Assembly: GCA_035687245.1 (NCBI GenBank)
Contig: DASRYH010000050.1
Span: 47,442-111,441, forward strand
Direction of reading: 5' to 3'
DNA: 64,000 nucleotides
Origin: DASRYH01 sp035687245
Lineage (GTDB): Bacteria; Actinomycetota; Coriobacteriia; Anaerosomatales; PHET01
Position 1 is the first letter of the stretch. Each line of letters begins with the position of its first letter. The notes beneath the pieces were generated by a model. That model did no database searches. It had not been told where the DNA came from and saw only the letters and a list, made by a program, of their open reading frames with translations. Shown here one piece after another: positions 37,737 to 44,725 of this stretch. The position numbers and the translations under genes were made by a program.

Positions 37737-38155
37737 GAATCCTCCGGTGCATCTCGGGTATCGAGTGTCTCGACATACTCAGCGGCGGGCGTGCTCGCCT
37801 CGGAGTGGGCCTTGCGTTCCTTCCATGCCTTGCGTACCCGCTCGGCAACGCCCGTGACCATCTCGGCCGGAGTCTGCACGACTTCAGAGATGGTCGCCGA
37901 AGCGGCGCTCACGCGAGCGCCTGCGTCCTCGAAGCGTGTCAGCACGGCGTCCAGCCGGAGGAGTTCGATGTTGGCGGCGTCGACGGTTACGTCGGCCTTC
38001 TCCAGCAGCGGCACCAGCGTTTCGCGCGTGTCGTCGGAGAGCGCGCGCAAGCGGCGCATCGTGAGCACTGCTTCTCGCGACGCCCAGACGATTGCGACGC
38101 AGGCCGCAGTTGCAGCTACAAGCAAGACGATGAGGAGCACTCCGGTGGCGTTCAC
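37733..38155 (-). CDS. DUF948-like membrane protein
   Basis: The 140-residue protein has an N-terminal membrane helix (LLIVLLVAATAACVAIVWA) followed by a long amphipathic helical region (LRALSDDTRETLVPLLEKAD, VTVDAANIELLRLDAVL). This resembles DUF948 proteins, found beside general stress genes in Gram-positives. Function is unknown. The GTG at 38155 with GGAGGC upstream is the better start; a longer frame to 38344 lacks support. It is coupled to the RsbW-like gene by an ATGA overlap. Confidence 0.75.
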   Translation of the reverse strand: MNATGVLLIVLLVAATAACVAIVWASREAVLTMRRLRALSDDTRETLVPLLEKADVTVDAANIELLRLDAVLTRFEDAGARVSAASATISEVVQTPAEMVTGVAERVRKAWKERKAHSEASTPAAEYVETLDTRDAPEDS

Positions 38156-38213
38156 GACAGCCTCCGAACAGCGGGAATCGAAGCGACCCTCTGAGTGTAG
38201 CAGGCAAGACGTG

Positions 38214-39485
38214 CTAGCGGCGCCCGCTTTCCCACCCGCGCAAGGGCCGGTAGAAGGTACGGCCCTCAAGCCCGTCGGGCAGGTACTGCTGCTCGACCTG
38301 AGCGTCTGTGTAGTCGTGCGGGTAGAGGTAGGGCCCGTACGCATCGCTACCTGGCCTGTGCCGGTCGCGCAAGTGGTTGGGCACCCTGCGCGCCGGGCCG
38401 GTTCGAACCTCCTCGAGCGCCTCGTCGATCGCGAGGTAGGCCGCGTTGCTCTTGGGCGCGATCGCCAAGTAGGTGGCCGCTTGCGACAGGTTGATGCGGC
38501 ACTCCGGCCATCCGATCGATTCGGCAGCCTTGAACGCGGCCTCGGCGATCAGCAACGCGCGGGGATCGGCGTTGCCGACATCTTCGGAGGCGAAGATCAG
38601 CATGCGGCGCGCGATGAACTTCGGGTCCTCGCCGCCGTGGATCATGCGAGCCAGCCAGTAGACCGCCGCGTTGGCGTCACTGCCGCGCATCGACTTGATG
38701 AAGGCGCTGATGACGTCGTAGTGAACGTCGCCGGACTTGTCGTAAGGCAGGATGCGCGACGGGGAGGCGTCCTCAACGTCATCGAGCGTGACACCGGAGC
38801 GCTTCTCGCTCATTGCGCACTGCGCCGCCAGCTCGAGGGTGGTGAGTGCGACGCGCGCGTCTCCGCCCGCCATGTTGACGATGGCATCTTCGGCGTCCTC
38901 ATCGAGAGCGGCCGCCGCCTTGAGTCCACGCTCATCGACGAGCGCGCTGCGCACGATCTCGCGAACGTCCTCATCGGAGAGCGGCTGCAACTCGATAACA
39001 CGTGAGCGGCTGATGAGCGGGGCGTTCACCTCGAAGAAGGGGTTCTCCGTAGTGGCTCCGATCAGCACCACGATGCGGTCCTCGACCGCGTGCAAGAGCG
39101 CGTCTTGCTGTGACTTGCTGAAGCGGTGGATCTCGTCGATGAACAGGATCGTGCGCCGGCCCGACATCTCGAGACGCGCCGAAGCGCCGTCGATCGCTTT
39201 GCGCAGATCGGCGACGCCGGATGTCACGGCCGATACCTCTTCGAAGTGGGCGGACGTCGCCTCCGCGATCACGCGTGCGAGGCTCGTCTTCCCCGTTCCA
39301 GCAGGACCATAGAGGATTACCGAGGAGAGCGTGTCGGATTCGATCGCGCGCCGAAGCCACGTGCCCTCTCCCACCACGGCCTGCTGCCCGACGAACTCGT
39401 CGAGGACGCGCGGGCGCATGCGAGCGGCAAGCGGTGCGGCTTTCGCCCGTGCCTCACGCGCCTGATCGCCGAAGAGTGAGTCCAC
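38214..39485 (-). CDS. rarA: Replication-associated recombination AAA+ ATPase RarA (MgsA)
   Basis: RarA acts on stalled replication forks with SSB. The 423-residue protein starts DSLFGDQAREARAKAAPLAAR, has LDEFVGQQAVVGEG, Walker A YGPAGTGKTSLAR, Walker B LFIDEIHRFSKSQQDALL, sensor I ATTENPFFE and a C-terminal tetramerisation domain with RMLIFASEDVGNADP. The start is GTG at 39485. It lies near aspS and hisS as in Bacillus yrvN. Confidence 0.95.
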   Translation of the reverse strand: MDSLFGDQAREARAKAAPLAARMRPRVLDEFVGQQAVVGEGTWLRRAIESDTLSSVILYGPAGTGKTSLARVIAEATSAHFEEVSAVTSGVADLRKAIDGASARLEMSGRRTILFIDEIHRFSKSQQDALLHAVEDRIVVLIGATTENPFFEVNAPLISRSRVIELQPLSDEDVREIVRSALVDERGLKAAAALDEDAEDAIVNMAGGDARVALTTLELAAQCAMSEKRSGVTLDDVEDASPSRILPYDKSGDVHYDVISAFIKSMRGSDANAAVYWLARMIHGGEDPKFIARRMLIFASEDVGNADPRALLIAEAAFKAAESIGWPECRINLSQAATYLAIAPKSNAAYLAIDEALEEVRTGPARRVPNHLRDRHRPGSDAYGPYLYPHDYTDAQVEQQYLPDGLEGRTFYRPLRGWESGRR

Positions 39486-39491
39486 GAGTGG

Positions 39492-40091
39492 CTACTGGGC
39501 AGCCCGTTCGATCTGGCGGTCGAGCAGGCCAGCGTCGATGTAGCCCTTGGCTGTGAATATCATCAGGCCCTGGTCGTCGATGACCACCGTGTACGGCGTG
39601 CCCGTCACCTTCAGCTCGCGAGCGAGCGAGATCGCTGCGGCTAGCTTCTCGTCGTCTTTGAGAATGGTCGGGTCGACGGTGATCGCCCCGGCCGAGTCGG
39701 TCGATGTCGCTTTGCCGAGGTTGTACTCGATCAAGTTCACCATGCCGGTGTTGTCGTCTGCGACCTTCTCGACTTGCTTGCGCGCGTCATCGGTGACCTT
39801 CTGGTCGCCGTTGTAGAAGAACAGGATCATGGCCTGCTTGTTGGCGAGATTCTCTGTGACCTCTTCCGGCAGCGACTTGATCGTGCTGACCTCAAAGCTG
39901 GTCTCGGTGGACTCAGCGGATCGGTCTGCGATCGGATTGGGGTCGTCCGACTGCGATGTCGCGGTCGACGTGGGGGTCGCACTCGCGGTGGCTCCTTCGG
40001 CGGGAGCGGCCGCGTCTTCCTTCTTGCCGCCGCATCCGGTGAGGCTGAGTGCGAGAAGTGCCACGATTGCTGCTACGACTAGTCTACGCAT
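39492..40091 (-). CDS. Thioredoxin-fold lipoprotein lacking the CxxC motif
   Basis: The 199-residue protein starts with a lipoprotein signal (MRRLVVAAIVALLALSLTGC, lipobox LTGC, modified Cys20). A Thr/Ser/Ala-rich linker follows, then a thioredoxin-like domain from about 75: MILFFYNGDQKVTDDARKQV at the active-site helix and VTGTPYTVVIDDQG with the cis-proline loop. The CxxC is missing (YNGDQKV occupies that place), so redox activity is unlikely. It is probably a surface-anchored binding or chaperone-like protein. The ATG at 40091 has an AGGAAGG site. Confidence 0.78.
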   Translation of the reverse strand: MRRLVVAAIVALLALSLTGCGGKKEDAAAPAEGATASATPTSTATSQSDDPNPIADRSAESTETSFEVSTIKSLPEEVTENLANKQAMILFFYNGDQKVTDDARKQVEKVADDNTGMVNLIEYNLGKATSTDSAGAITVDPTILKDDEKLAAAISLARELKVTGTPYTVVIDDQGLMIFTAKGYIDAGLLDRQIERAAQ

Positions 40092-40108
40092 GGTGCCTTC
40101 CTCCAAGC

Positions 40109-40292
40109 CGCCATGTTGATGGCCCGCCCTGCTGCAGCCCGATGTGGTGAACCTGCTCGAAGCAGGTGGGTGCCCGCACCGTGACATCCAGCTTCCCCTC
40201 GAGGGGGATCCCTGTCCGTCACGAAATGTGAGGCTCCCGTAGGTGAAGCGTTGGTTCTACCGTTTAATCGAGCCACAGACAAGGCGAAGCCT
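40109..40292 (-). ncRNA. ssrS: Probable 6S RNA
   Basis: This gap between aspS and the lipoprotein gene folds on the minus strand into a closed rod. A 12 bp closing stem pairs CTGTGGCTCGAT (40267-40278) with ATCGGGCTGCAG (40132-40143), including three G-U pairs. An internal single-stranded bubble follows, then an upper stem with CGTGAC/GTCACG and a CCCC-TCGA-GGGG tip. The 3' side of the bubble carries a CCTGC-TTCG-AGCAGG hairpin within ACCCACC...GGTTCACC, reminiscent of known 6S RNAs. Size (about 180 nt) and the aspS-adjacent position, as for Bacillus 6S-1, support it. 6S RNA sequesters housekeeping RNA polymerase. Ends are estimates. Confidence 0.6.
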
Positions 40293-40298
40293 ATTCGA

Positions 40299-40327
40299 AG
40301 TGTAACTGCGCACAGAAGCCCGAACAA
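40299..40327 (-). promoter_or_regulatory. Possible promoter of the 6S candidate
   Basis: On the minus strand TTGTTC (40322-40327) and TACACT (40299-40304) are spaced by 17 bp. Initiation about seven bases beyond would start at about 40292, matching the estimated 5' end of the folded RNA. Both hexamers are only partial matches. Confidence 0.35.
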
Positions 40328-40347
40328 CCGCCGTCACGTGACCGCGG
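40328..40347 (-). terminator. Possible aspS terminator (near-palindrome)
   Basis: CCGCCGTCACGTGACCGCGG is a near-perfect 20 bp palindrome, 30 bp beyond the aspS stop. As RNA it could form CCGCGGTC/GACGGCGG with an ACGT loop and one mismatch, followed by TTGTTCGGG on the minus strand. The T run is poor. Because it contains CACGTG it could equally be a protein-binding site for the small RNA promoter. Confidence 0.4.
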
Positions 40348-40376
40348 ACACTCAAGTTCGAACTCCTCCACAACCA

Positions 40377-42155
40377 TTAATCGACGCGCAGGTGCACATC
40401 CTTGAGCTGCTGGCTGCTTACGGCGTCAGGCGCGGCCGTCATGGGGTCTCCGCCCGAAGATGTCTTCGGGAATGCGATAACGTCGCGAATCGAGTGCGAA
40501 CCCGCGAGAAGCATGACGATGCGGTCGAGTCCCAGGGCGATACCACCGTGCGGCGGCGCGCCGAAGGAGAGTGCTTCGAGCAGGAAGCCGAACTTGTCGG
40601 CGGCTTCCGTATCGTCCATCCCCATCAGGTGGAACACGCGCATCTGGAGCTCGGGCGAGTGGATACGCAGCGTGCCGCCACCGATCTCGTAGCCGTTCAT
40701 GACGAGGTCGTAGCTGTAGCCGCGCGCGGCAGCCGGATCGACTTCGAGCGAGTCGACGTGCTCCGCGAAGGGCAGCATGAACGGGTTGTGGCTCGCGTCC
40801 CAGCGCTTGCCGTCTTCGTCCCACGTGAACAGCGGGAAGCCGGTCACCCACAGCAGGTCGAAGCCAACCCGCTCGATCTCGAGATCGTCGGCCAGGCGCA
40901 GGCGGAGCGTGCCAAGAACCTCGTTGGCGATCTTGCGTGCGTCGGCCACCATGCAGATGAGGTCGCCGGGCTCGACTGCGGCAGCAGCCTTGAGAGCGGC
41001 CATTTCGGCGTCGGTGAAGAACTTCGCGACGGGCGACTTGATCTCGCCCTCGCTGGTGAAGGCCACCCAAGCCAAGCCCTTGGCGCCCGAGTCGATCGCG
41101 AGCTGGTTGAGCGCGTCGATACGGCCGCGGCTCCAGTCGCCGGCACCCTTGGCGTTGATCGCTTTGATGGCACCGCCGCTTCCAAGCGCGCCGGAAAAGA
41201 CCTTGAACTCGCTGGATGCGAAGACACCCGAGACGTCAACGAGCTCAAGGCCGAAGCGCGTGTCGGGGCGGTCGGAGCCGAATCGCTCCATCGCGTCGTC
41301 ATACGAGATGCGCGGAAGCGGCAGGTCCAGGTCGTGATTCGCACTGTGCATGACCTCGCGCATGACGTCTTCCATGAGCGTGAGGACGTCCTCGAGCTCC
41401 ATGAAGCTCATCTCGATGTCCACCTGAGTGAACTCAGGCTGACGATCGGCGCGCAGGTCCTCGTCGCGGAAGCAGCGTGCGATCTGGTAGTAGCGCTCGA
41501 TGCCGCCCACCATCAGCAGCTGCTTGAACAGCTGGGGCGACTGCGGCAGCGCGTAGAACTTGCCGGGGTTCAGGCGACTCGGAACGATGAAGTCGCGCGC
41601 GCCCTCAGGCGTCGACTTAGTGAGAATCGGCGTCTCGACCTCCATGAAGCCGCGACCCTCCAGCGAGCGGCGGAAGCGCTGCGTCACGCGGTCGCGCAGC
41701 TCGAGCGCGGCGAAGACCTCGGGGCGGCGGATGTCGAGGTAACGCCACTTCAAGCGCGTCAACTCGTCGGTCTCGATGCCGGCCTCGATCTCGAACGGCG
41801 GCGTCTCGCTCTTGTTGAGCACCGTGGCCGACGTGATCTCGACCTCTACCTCGCCGGTGGCCATGTTCGGGTTGACCGTGCCCTCGGGGCGCCTGCGTAC
41901 CTTGCCCTCGAGCAGCACGACCCACTCGGGGCGCACCTGCTCGGCGGTCACGAAGGCCGCACCCGACGCATCAGGGTCGAAGGTGCACTGCACAATACCC
42001 GTGCGGTCACGCAGGTCTAGGAAGATGAGCCCGCCGTGGTCGCGGCGCTTGCCTACCCAGCCGGCGAGTCGAACGGTCTCCCCCACCGATTCGGCGGTTA
42101 TCGAGCCACACGTGTGCGAACGGATCGAGTATCGAGCGTCGAGCATGAGCGCCAT
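40377..42155 (-). CDS. aspS: Aspartyl-tRNA synthetase
   Basis: This class IIb synthetase charges tRNA-Asp. The 592-residue protein is bacterial-type: an OB-fold anticodon domain (ETVRLAGWVGKRRDHGGLIF), class II motif 2 (CFRDEDLRADRQPEFTQVD), a GAD insertion, and motif 3 (GIALGLDRIVMLLAG). The ATG at 42155 has AAAGG four bases before it; an ATG at 42167 is an alternative four codons upstream. Without knowing whether gatCAB and an AsnRS exist elsewhere, discriminating versus non-discriminating type cannot be settled. Confidence 0.96.
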   Translation of the reverse strand: MALMLDARYSIRSHTCGSITAESVGETVRLAGWVGKRRDHGGLIFLDLRDRTGIVQCTFDPDASGAAFVTAEQVRPEWVVLLEGKVRRRPEGTVNPNMATGEVEVEITSATVLNKSETPPFEIEAGIETDELTRLKWRYLDIRRPEVFAALELRDRVTQRFRRSLEGRGFMEVETPILTKSTPEGARDFIVPSRLNPGKFYALPQSPQLFKQLLMVGGIERYYQIARCFRDEDLRADRQPEFTQVDIEMSFMELEDVLTLMEDVMREVMHSANHDLDLPLPRISYDDAMERFGSDRPDTRFGLELVDVSGVFASSEFKVFSGALGSGGAIKAINAKGAGDWSRGRIDALNQLAIDSGAKGLAWVAFTSEGEIKSPVAKFFTDAEMAALKAAAAVEPGDLICMVADARKIANEVLGTLRLRLADDLEIERVGFDLLWVTGFPLFTWDEDGKRWDASHNPFMLPFAEHVDSLEVDPAAARGYSYDLVMNGYEIGGGTLRIHSPELQMRVFHLMGMDDTEAADKFGFLLEALSFGAPPHGGIALGLDRIVMLLAGSHSIRDVIAFPKTSSGGDPMTAAPDAVSSQQLKDVHLRVD

Positions 42156-42303
42156 CCGGCCTTTCATCCATGCCGCCGAAGGCTTCGGCAGCGAGGTTCT
42201 TTATCAAGAGCGTGCCCGTACGGGCCTGCAACTATGCGAGGATAGCCGATTCCAGTTCCAAGAACATGGCCAGCGCCACGCCCCGCCCGCTCGATACAAC
42301 GAG

Positions 42304-43575
42304 CTACGCCAAGCGTGCACGGACCGCTTCGGCAAGCCCGTCGAGCGCGACGCGGGCCTCTTCCTTGGTGGTCATGTCGCGCACGGTCACCTCTTCGGCA
42401 GCCAGCTCGTCGGGACCGACCACCACAACGAGCCGCGCACCGAGCCGGTCAGCCTGCTTGAACTGCGACTTGAGCGAGCGGGCCTGGTGGTCCATCTCAG
42501 CGGCAATGCCTGCGTGACGGAGCTGGGCGGTGATGCCGAATACCTCGGCGCCCACGCAGTCGTCCACGCGCGCGACGTAGACCTCCGCGAGCGACGGCGA
42601 GGGCACTTGGGCGCCCACGGCCTGCAGCGCGAGCATCGTACGCTCGAAGCCAAGCGCGAAGCCGAGGCCCGGGGTGGGTGCGCCGCCGTAGGACTCCATG
42701 AGCTTGTCATAGCGGCCACCGCCGCCGATGGCGTTTTGGGAGCCGAGGCCGGCGTCGACCTGTACCTCAAAGACGGTACGCGTGTAGTAGTCCAGGCCGC
42801 GCACGAGCTTCGGGTCCTCGATGTAGTCGATCCCGAGGCCGTCGAGATGCGCTTTGACGGCCGCGTAGTGCTCGGCGCAGGGCTCGCAGAGCTCGTCGCG
42901 CAGCAGCGGCGCTTGGGCCATTACGACGCGGCAGCCCTCGTTCTTGCAGTCGAAGGCGCGCAGCGGGTTGGTCTCGGCGCGGCGGTTACACTCCTCGCAC
43001 AACTCAGTGCCGTGCTCGCGAATGAAGTTCGCGACCTTCTCGCGATAGGCCGGGCGGCAGTCCTGATCGCCCATCGAGTTGATGAGCAGACGCATGCTTT
43101 CGCGCGGCACGCCGACCGCCTCGAAGAACGCCATGAGCATCTCGATCATCTCGGCGTCCGCGGAGGCCTCGGGCATGTTCAGCGACTCGGCACCGATCTG
43201 CCAGAACTGGCGATAGCGGCCCTTCTGCGGGCGCTCGTAGCGAAACATCGGCGCCGCGTAGTAGAGCTTGGCGGCCTGGCCGTTGGCGGTCAGATTGTGC
43301 TCGAGCGCGGCGCGCACCACGCTTGCGGTGTTCTCAGGACGTAGCGTGATGGAGCGGTCGCCCTTGTCGGTGAAGGTGTACATCTCCTTGCCGACGATGT
43401 CGGTGGCCTCACCGATGCCGCGAGTGAAGACCTCCGTATGCTCGAAGACCGGCGTGTAGATCGGTTCAAACCCATAGCGGGCGAAGAGCGTCTGGGCGGT
43501 TCGCGTGAGGTGCTCCCACGCGCGCGCGGTGTCCGGAAGCATGTCGGGAGTGCCCTTGGGGGCTCGGTAGTTCAC
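42304..43575 (-). CDS. hisS: Histidyl-tRNA synthetase
   Basis: This class IIa synthetase charges tRNA-His. The 423-residue protein begins with VNYRAPKGTPDMLPD (GTG start), has motif 2 (MFRYERPQKGRYRQFWQIG), the HisA motif LVRGLDYYTRTVFEV, GGGGRYDKL and a C-terminal anticodon domain. The frame extends to 43776, but the added sequence is not HisRS-like. It lies directly upstream of aspS in the transcription direction (hisS-aspS), the normal Gram-positive pair. Confidence 0.97.
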   Translation of the reverse strand: MNYRAPKGTPDMLPDTARAWEHLTRTAQTLFARYGFEPIYTPVFEHTEVFTRGIGEATDIVGKEMYTFTDKGDRSITLRPENTASVVRAALEHNLTANGQAAKLYYAAPMFRYERPQKGRYRQFWQIGAESLNMPEASADAEMIEMLMAFFEAVGVPRESMRLLINSMGDQDCRPAYREKVANFIREHGTELCEECNRRAETNPLRAFDCKNEGCRVVMAQAPLLRDELCEPCAEHYAAVKAHLDGLGIDYIEDPKLVRGLDYYTRTVFEVQVDAGLGSQNAIGGGGRYDKLMESYGGAPTPGLGFALGFERTMLALQAVGAQVPSPSLAEVYVARVDDCVGAEVFGITAQLRHAGIAAEMDHQARSLKSQFKQADRLGARLVVVVGPDELAAEEVTVRDMTTKEEARVALDGLAEAVRARLA

Positions 43576-43690
43576 GGCGAAGTCGGCCTTTCGAGTACGG
43601 GTGCGGTGCGACCCACGATTATGAAGCATGCAGGCGAAGGGCACCACGACCCGCCGAATACGAGCCGGTCCTAGTCGCCCCCTGGTCCTA

Positions 43691-44071
43691 CTACAGTGCG
43701 CGACCGAGGACGATGCCTGCCCAACAACCCGCGAGTCCCAAAGCAAGGCTGCCGAAGGCGTAGAGTGCCGCGACATCGTAGCGTCCGCGCATCGCCAGCT
43801 CGACGGTCTCGAGCGAGAACGTCGAGAAGGTCGTGTAGCCGCCGAGAATCCCCACTGCGAGCAGCGGACGCCACCAACCCGGCCAGCCGTGGCGCGCGGC
43901 CATGGCGAGCAGCAGGCCGATGAGGAACGCGCCGCTGAGGTTGATGACGAAGGTGTGCCACGGGAAGAGCGCGGGCGAGGTGGCCTTCATCAGGCGCCCG
44001 ACGCCGTAGCGCGCCGCCGCGCCCACACCGCCACCGACGGCAACGAGACCTATCTCGGTCATGGTGCTCAC
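43691..44071 (-). CDS. crcB: Fluoride channel CrcB/Fluc
   Basis: Fluc proteins form dual-topology dimers that expel fluoride. The 126-residue protein has four membrane helices, GGGVGAAARYGVGRLM early, the conserved FVINLSGAFLIGL asparagine and GGYTTFSTFSLE, the Phe-box and sodium-site region. A single gene implies a homodimer. The start is GTG at 44071, nine bases after the MBL gene, so it is probably expressed with rel and the MBL hydrolase. There is no room for a fluoride riboswitch before it. Confidence 0.95.
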   Translation of the reverse strand: MSTMTEIGLVAVGGGVGAAARYGVGRLMKATSPALFPWHTFVINLSGAFLIGLLLAMAARHGWPGWWRPLLAVGILGGYTTFSTFSLETVELAMRGRYDVAALYAFGSLALGLAGCWAGIVLGRAL

Positions 44072-44080
44072 CGTTGCCCC

Positions 44081-44725
44081 CTAAGCCCGCGGCCAGAACG
44101 GGTTGATGCGCTGCTCGCGTCCGATCGTCGTGTCAGGACCGTGCCCGGGGTGCACGCGCACATCGGCCTCGAGTGGCGCGAGCTTTTCGGCAATCGATCG
44201 CGCAAGCACGCGACCGTCGCCGCCGACGAAGTCAGTTCGGCCCACCGAGCCCGCAAACAGCGTGTCGCCGGAGAACAGGTCTGTGCAGCCGCCTTCGCTG
44301 CATCCGAGCAAGCAGATGCCGCCCTGTGTGTGCCCGGGCGTGTGTAGAACCGTGAGGGTGACCGCACCGGCCTTGATCACGTCGCCGTCCGCTAGCAGAC
44401 GGTCGGCCGGGGGTGCGGTGACACCGGCGAAACCGAATACCGCGCCACCCGTGCCCGCGGGCGCGTCGGAGCTCAAACGACCCGCGTCGGCCTCGTGCAC
44501 GAGCAGCTGCGCGCCGGTCGCCTCCTTCAGCTCGCGTACCGCGCCGATGTGGTCGAAGTGCCCGTGCGTTAGCACGAGCGCCGCCACCTCGCGACCGGCC
44601 AGTGCTTCTTCGATCGCGCAAGCGTCGTCACCCGGATCTATCACGACCGCGGGGCCGCCCGAGCCGTCTGAGACGATCCAGCAGTTCACCTCGAGCGGGC
44701 CGACGACTATGCGTTCGACCTTCAT
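44081..44725 (-). CDS. MBL-fold metallo-hydrolase (glyoxalase II-like)
   Basis: The 214-residue protein is a metallo-beta-lactamase-fold hydrolase: LVLTHGHFDHIGA (metal ligands), LHTPGHTQGG, FSGDTLFAGSVGRTDF and VHPGHGPDTTIGRE, as in YcbL/GloB-like enzymes. It probably hydrolyses a thioester, but the substrate is not identifiable. The gene follows rel with an ATGA overlap, and a similar hydrolase gene is found near rel in other Gram-positives. Confidence 0.9.
   Translation of the reverse strand: MKVERIVVGPLEVNCWIVSDGSGGPAVVIDPGDDACAIEEALAGREVAALVLTHGHFDHIGAVRELKEATGAQLLVHEADAGRLSSDAPAGTGGAVFGFAGVTAPPADRLLADGDVIKAGAVTLTVLHTPGHTQGGICLLGCSEGGCTDLFSGDTLFAGSVGRTDFVGGDGRVLARSIAEKLAPLEADVRVHPGHGPDTTIGREQRINPFWPRA

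Noticed and set aside
40350..40372. tRNA T-loop-like AGTTCGAACT near the end of aspS
   Set aside because: Flanking bases do not form a T stem, and there is no anticodon or D arm within range on either strand.
40251..42020. 589-residue plus-strand frame opposite aspS
   Set aside because: It is a shadow of aspS; residues are Arg/Glu/Val/His-rich with no domain pattern.
44072..44080. Fluoride riboswitch before crcB
   Set aside because: Only nine bases separate crcB from the preceding gene, leaving no room for the structure.
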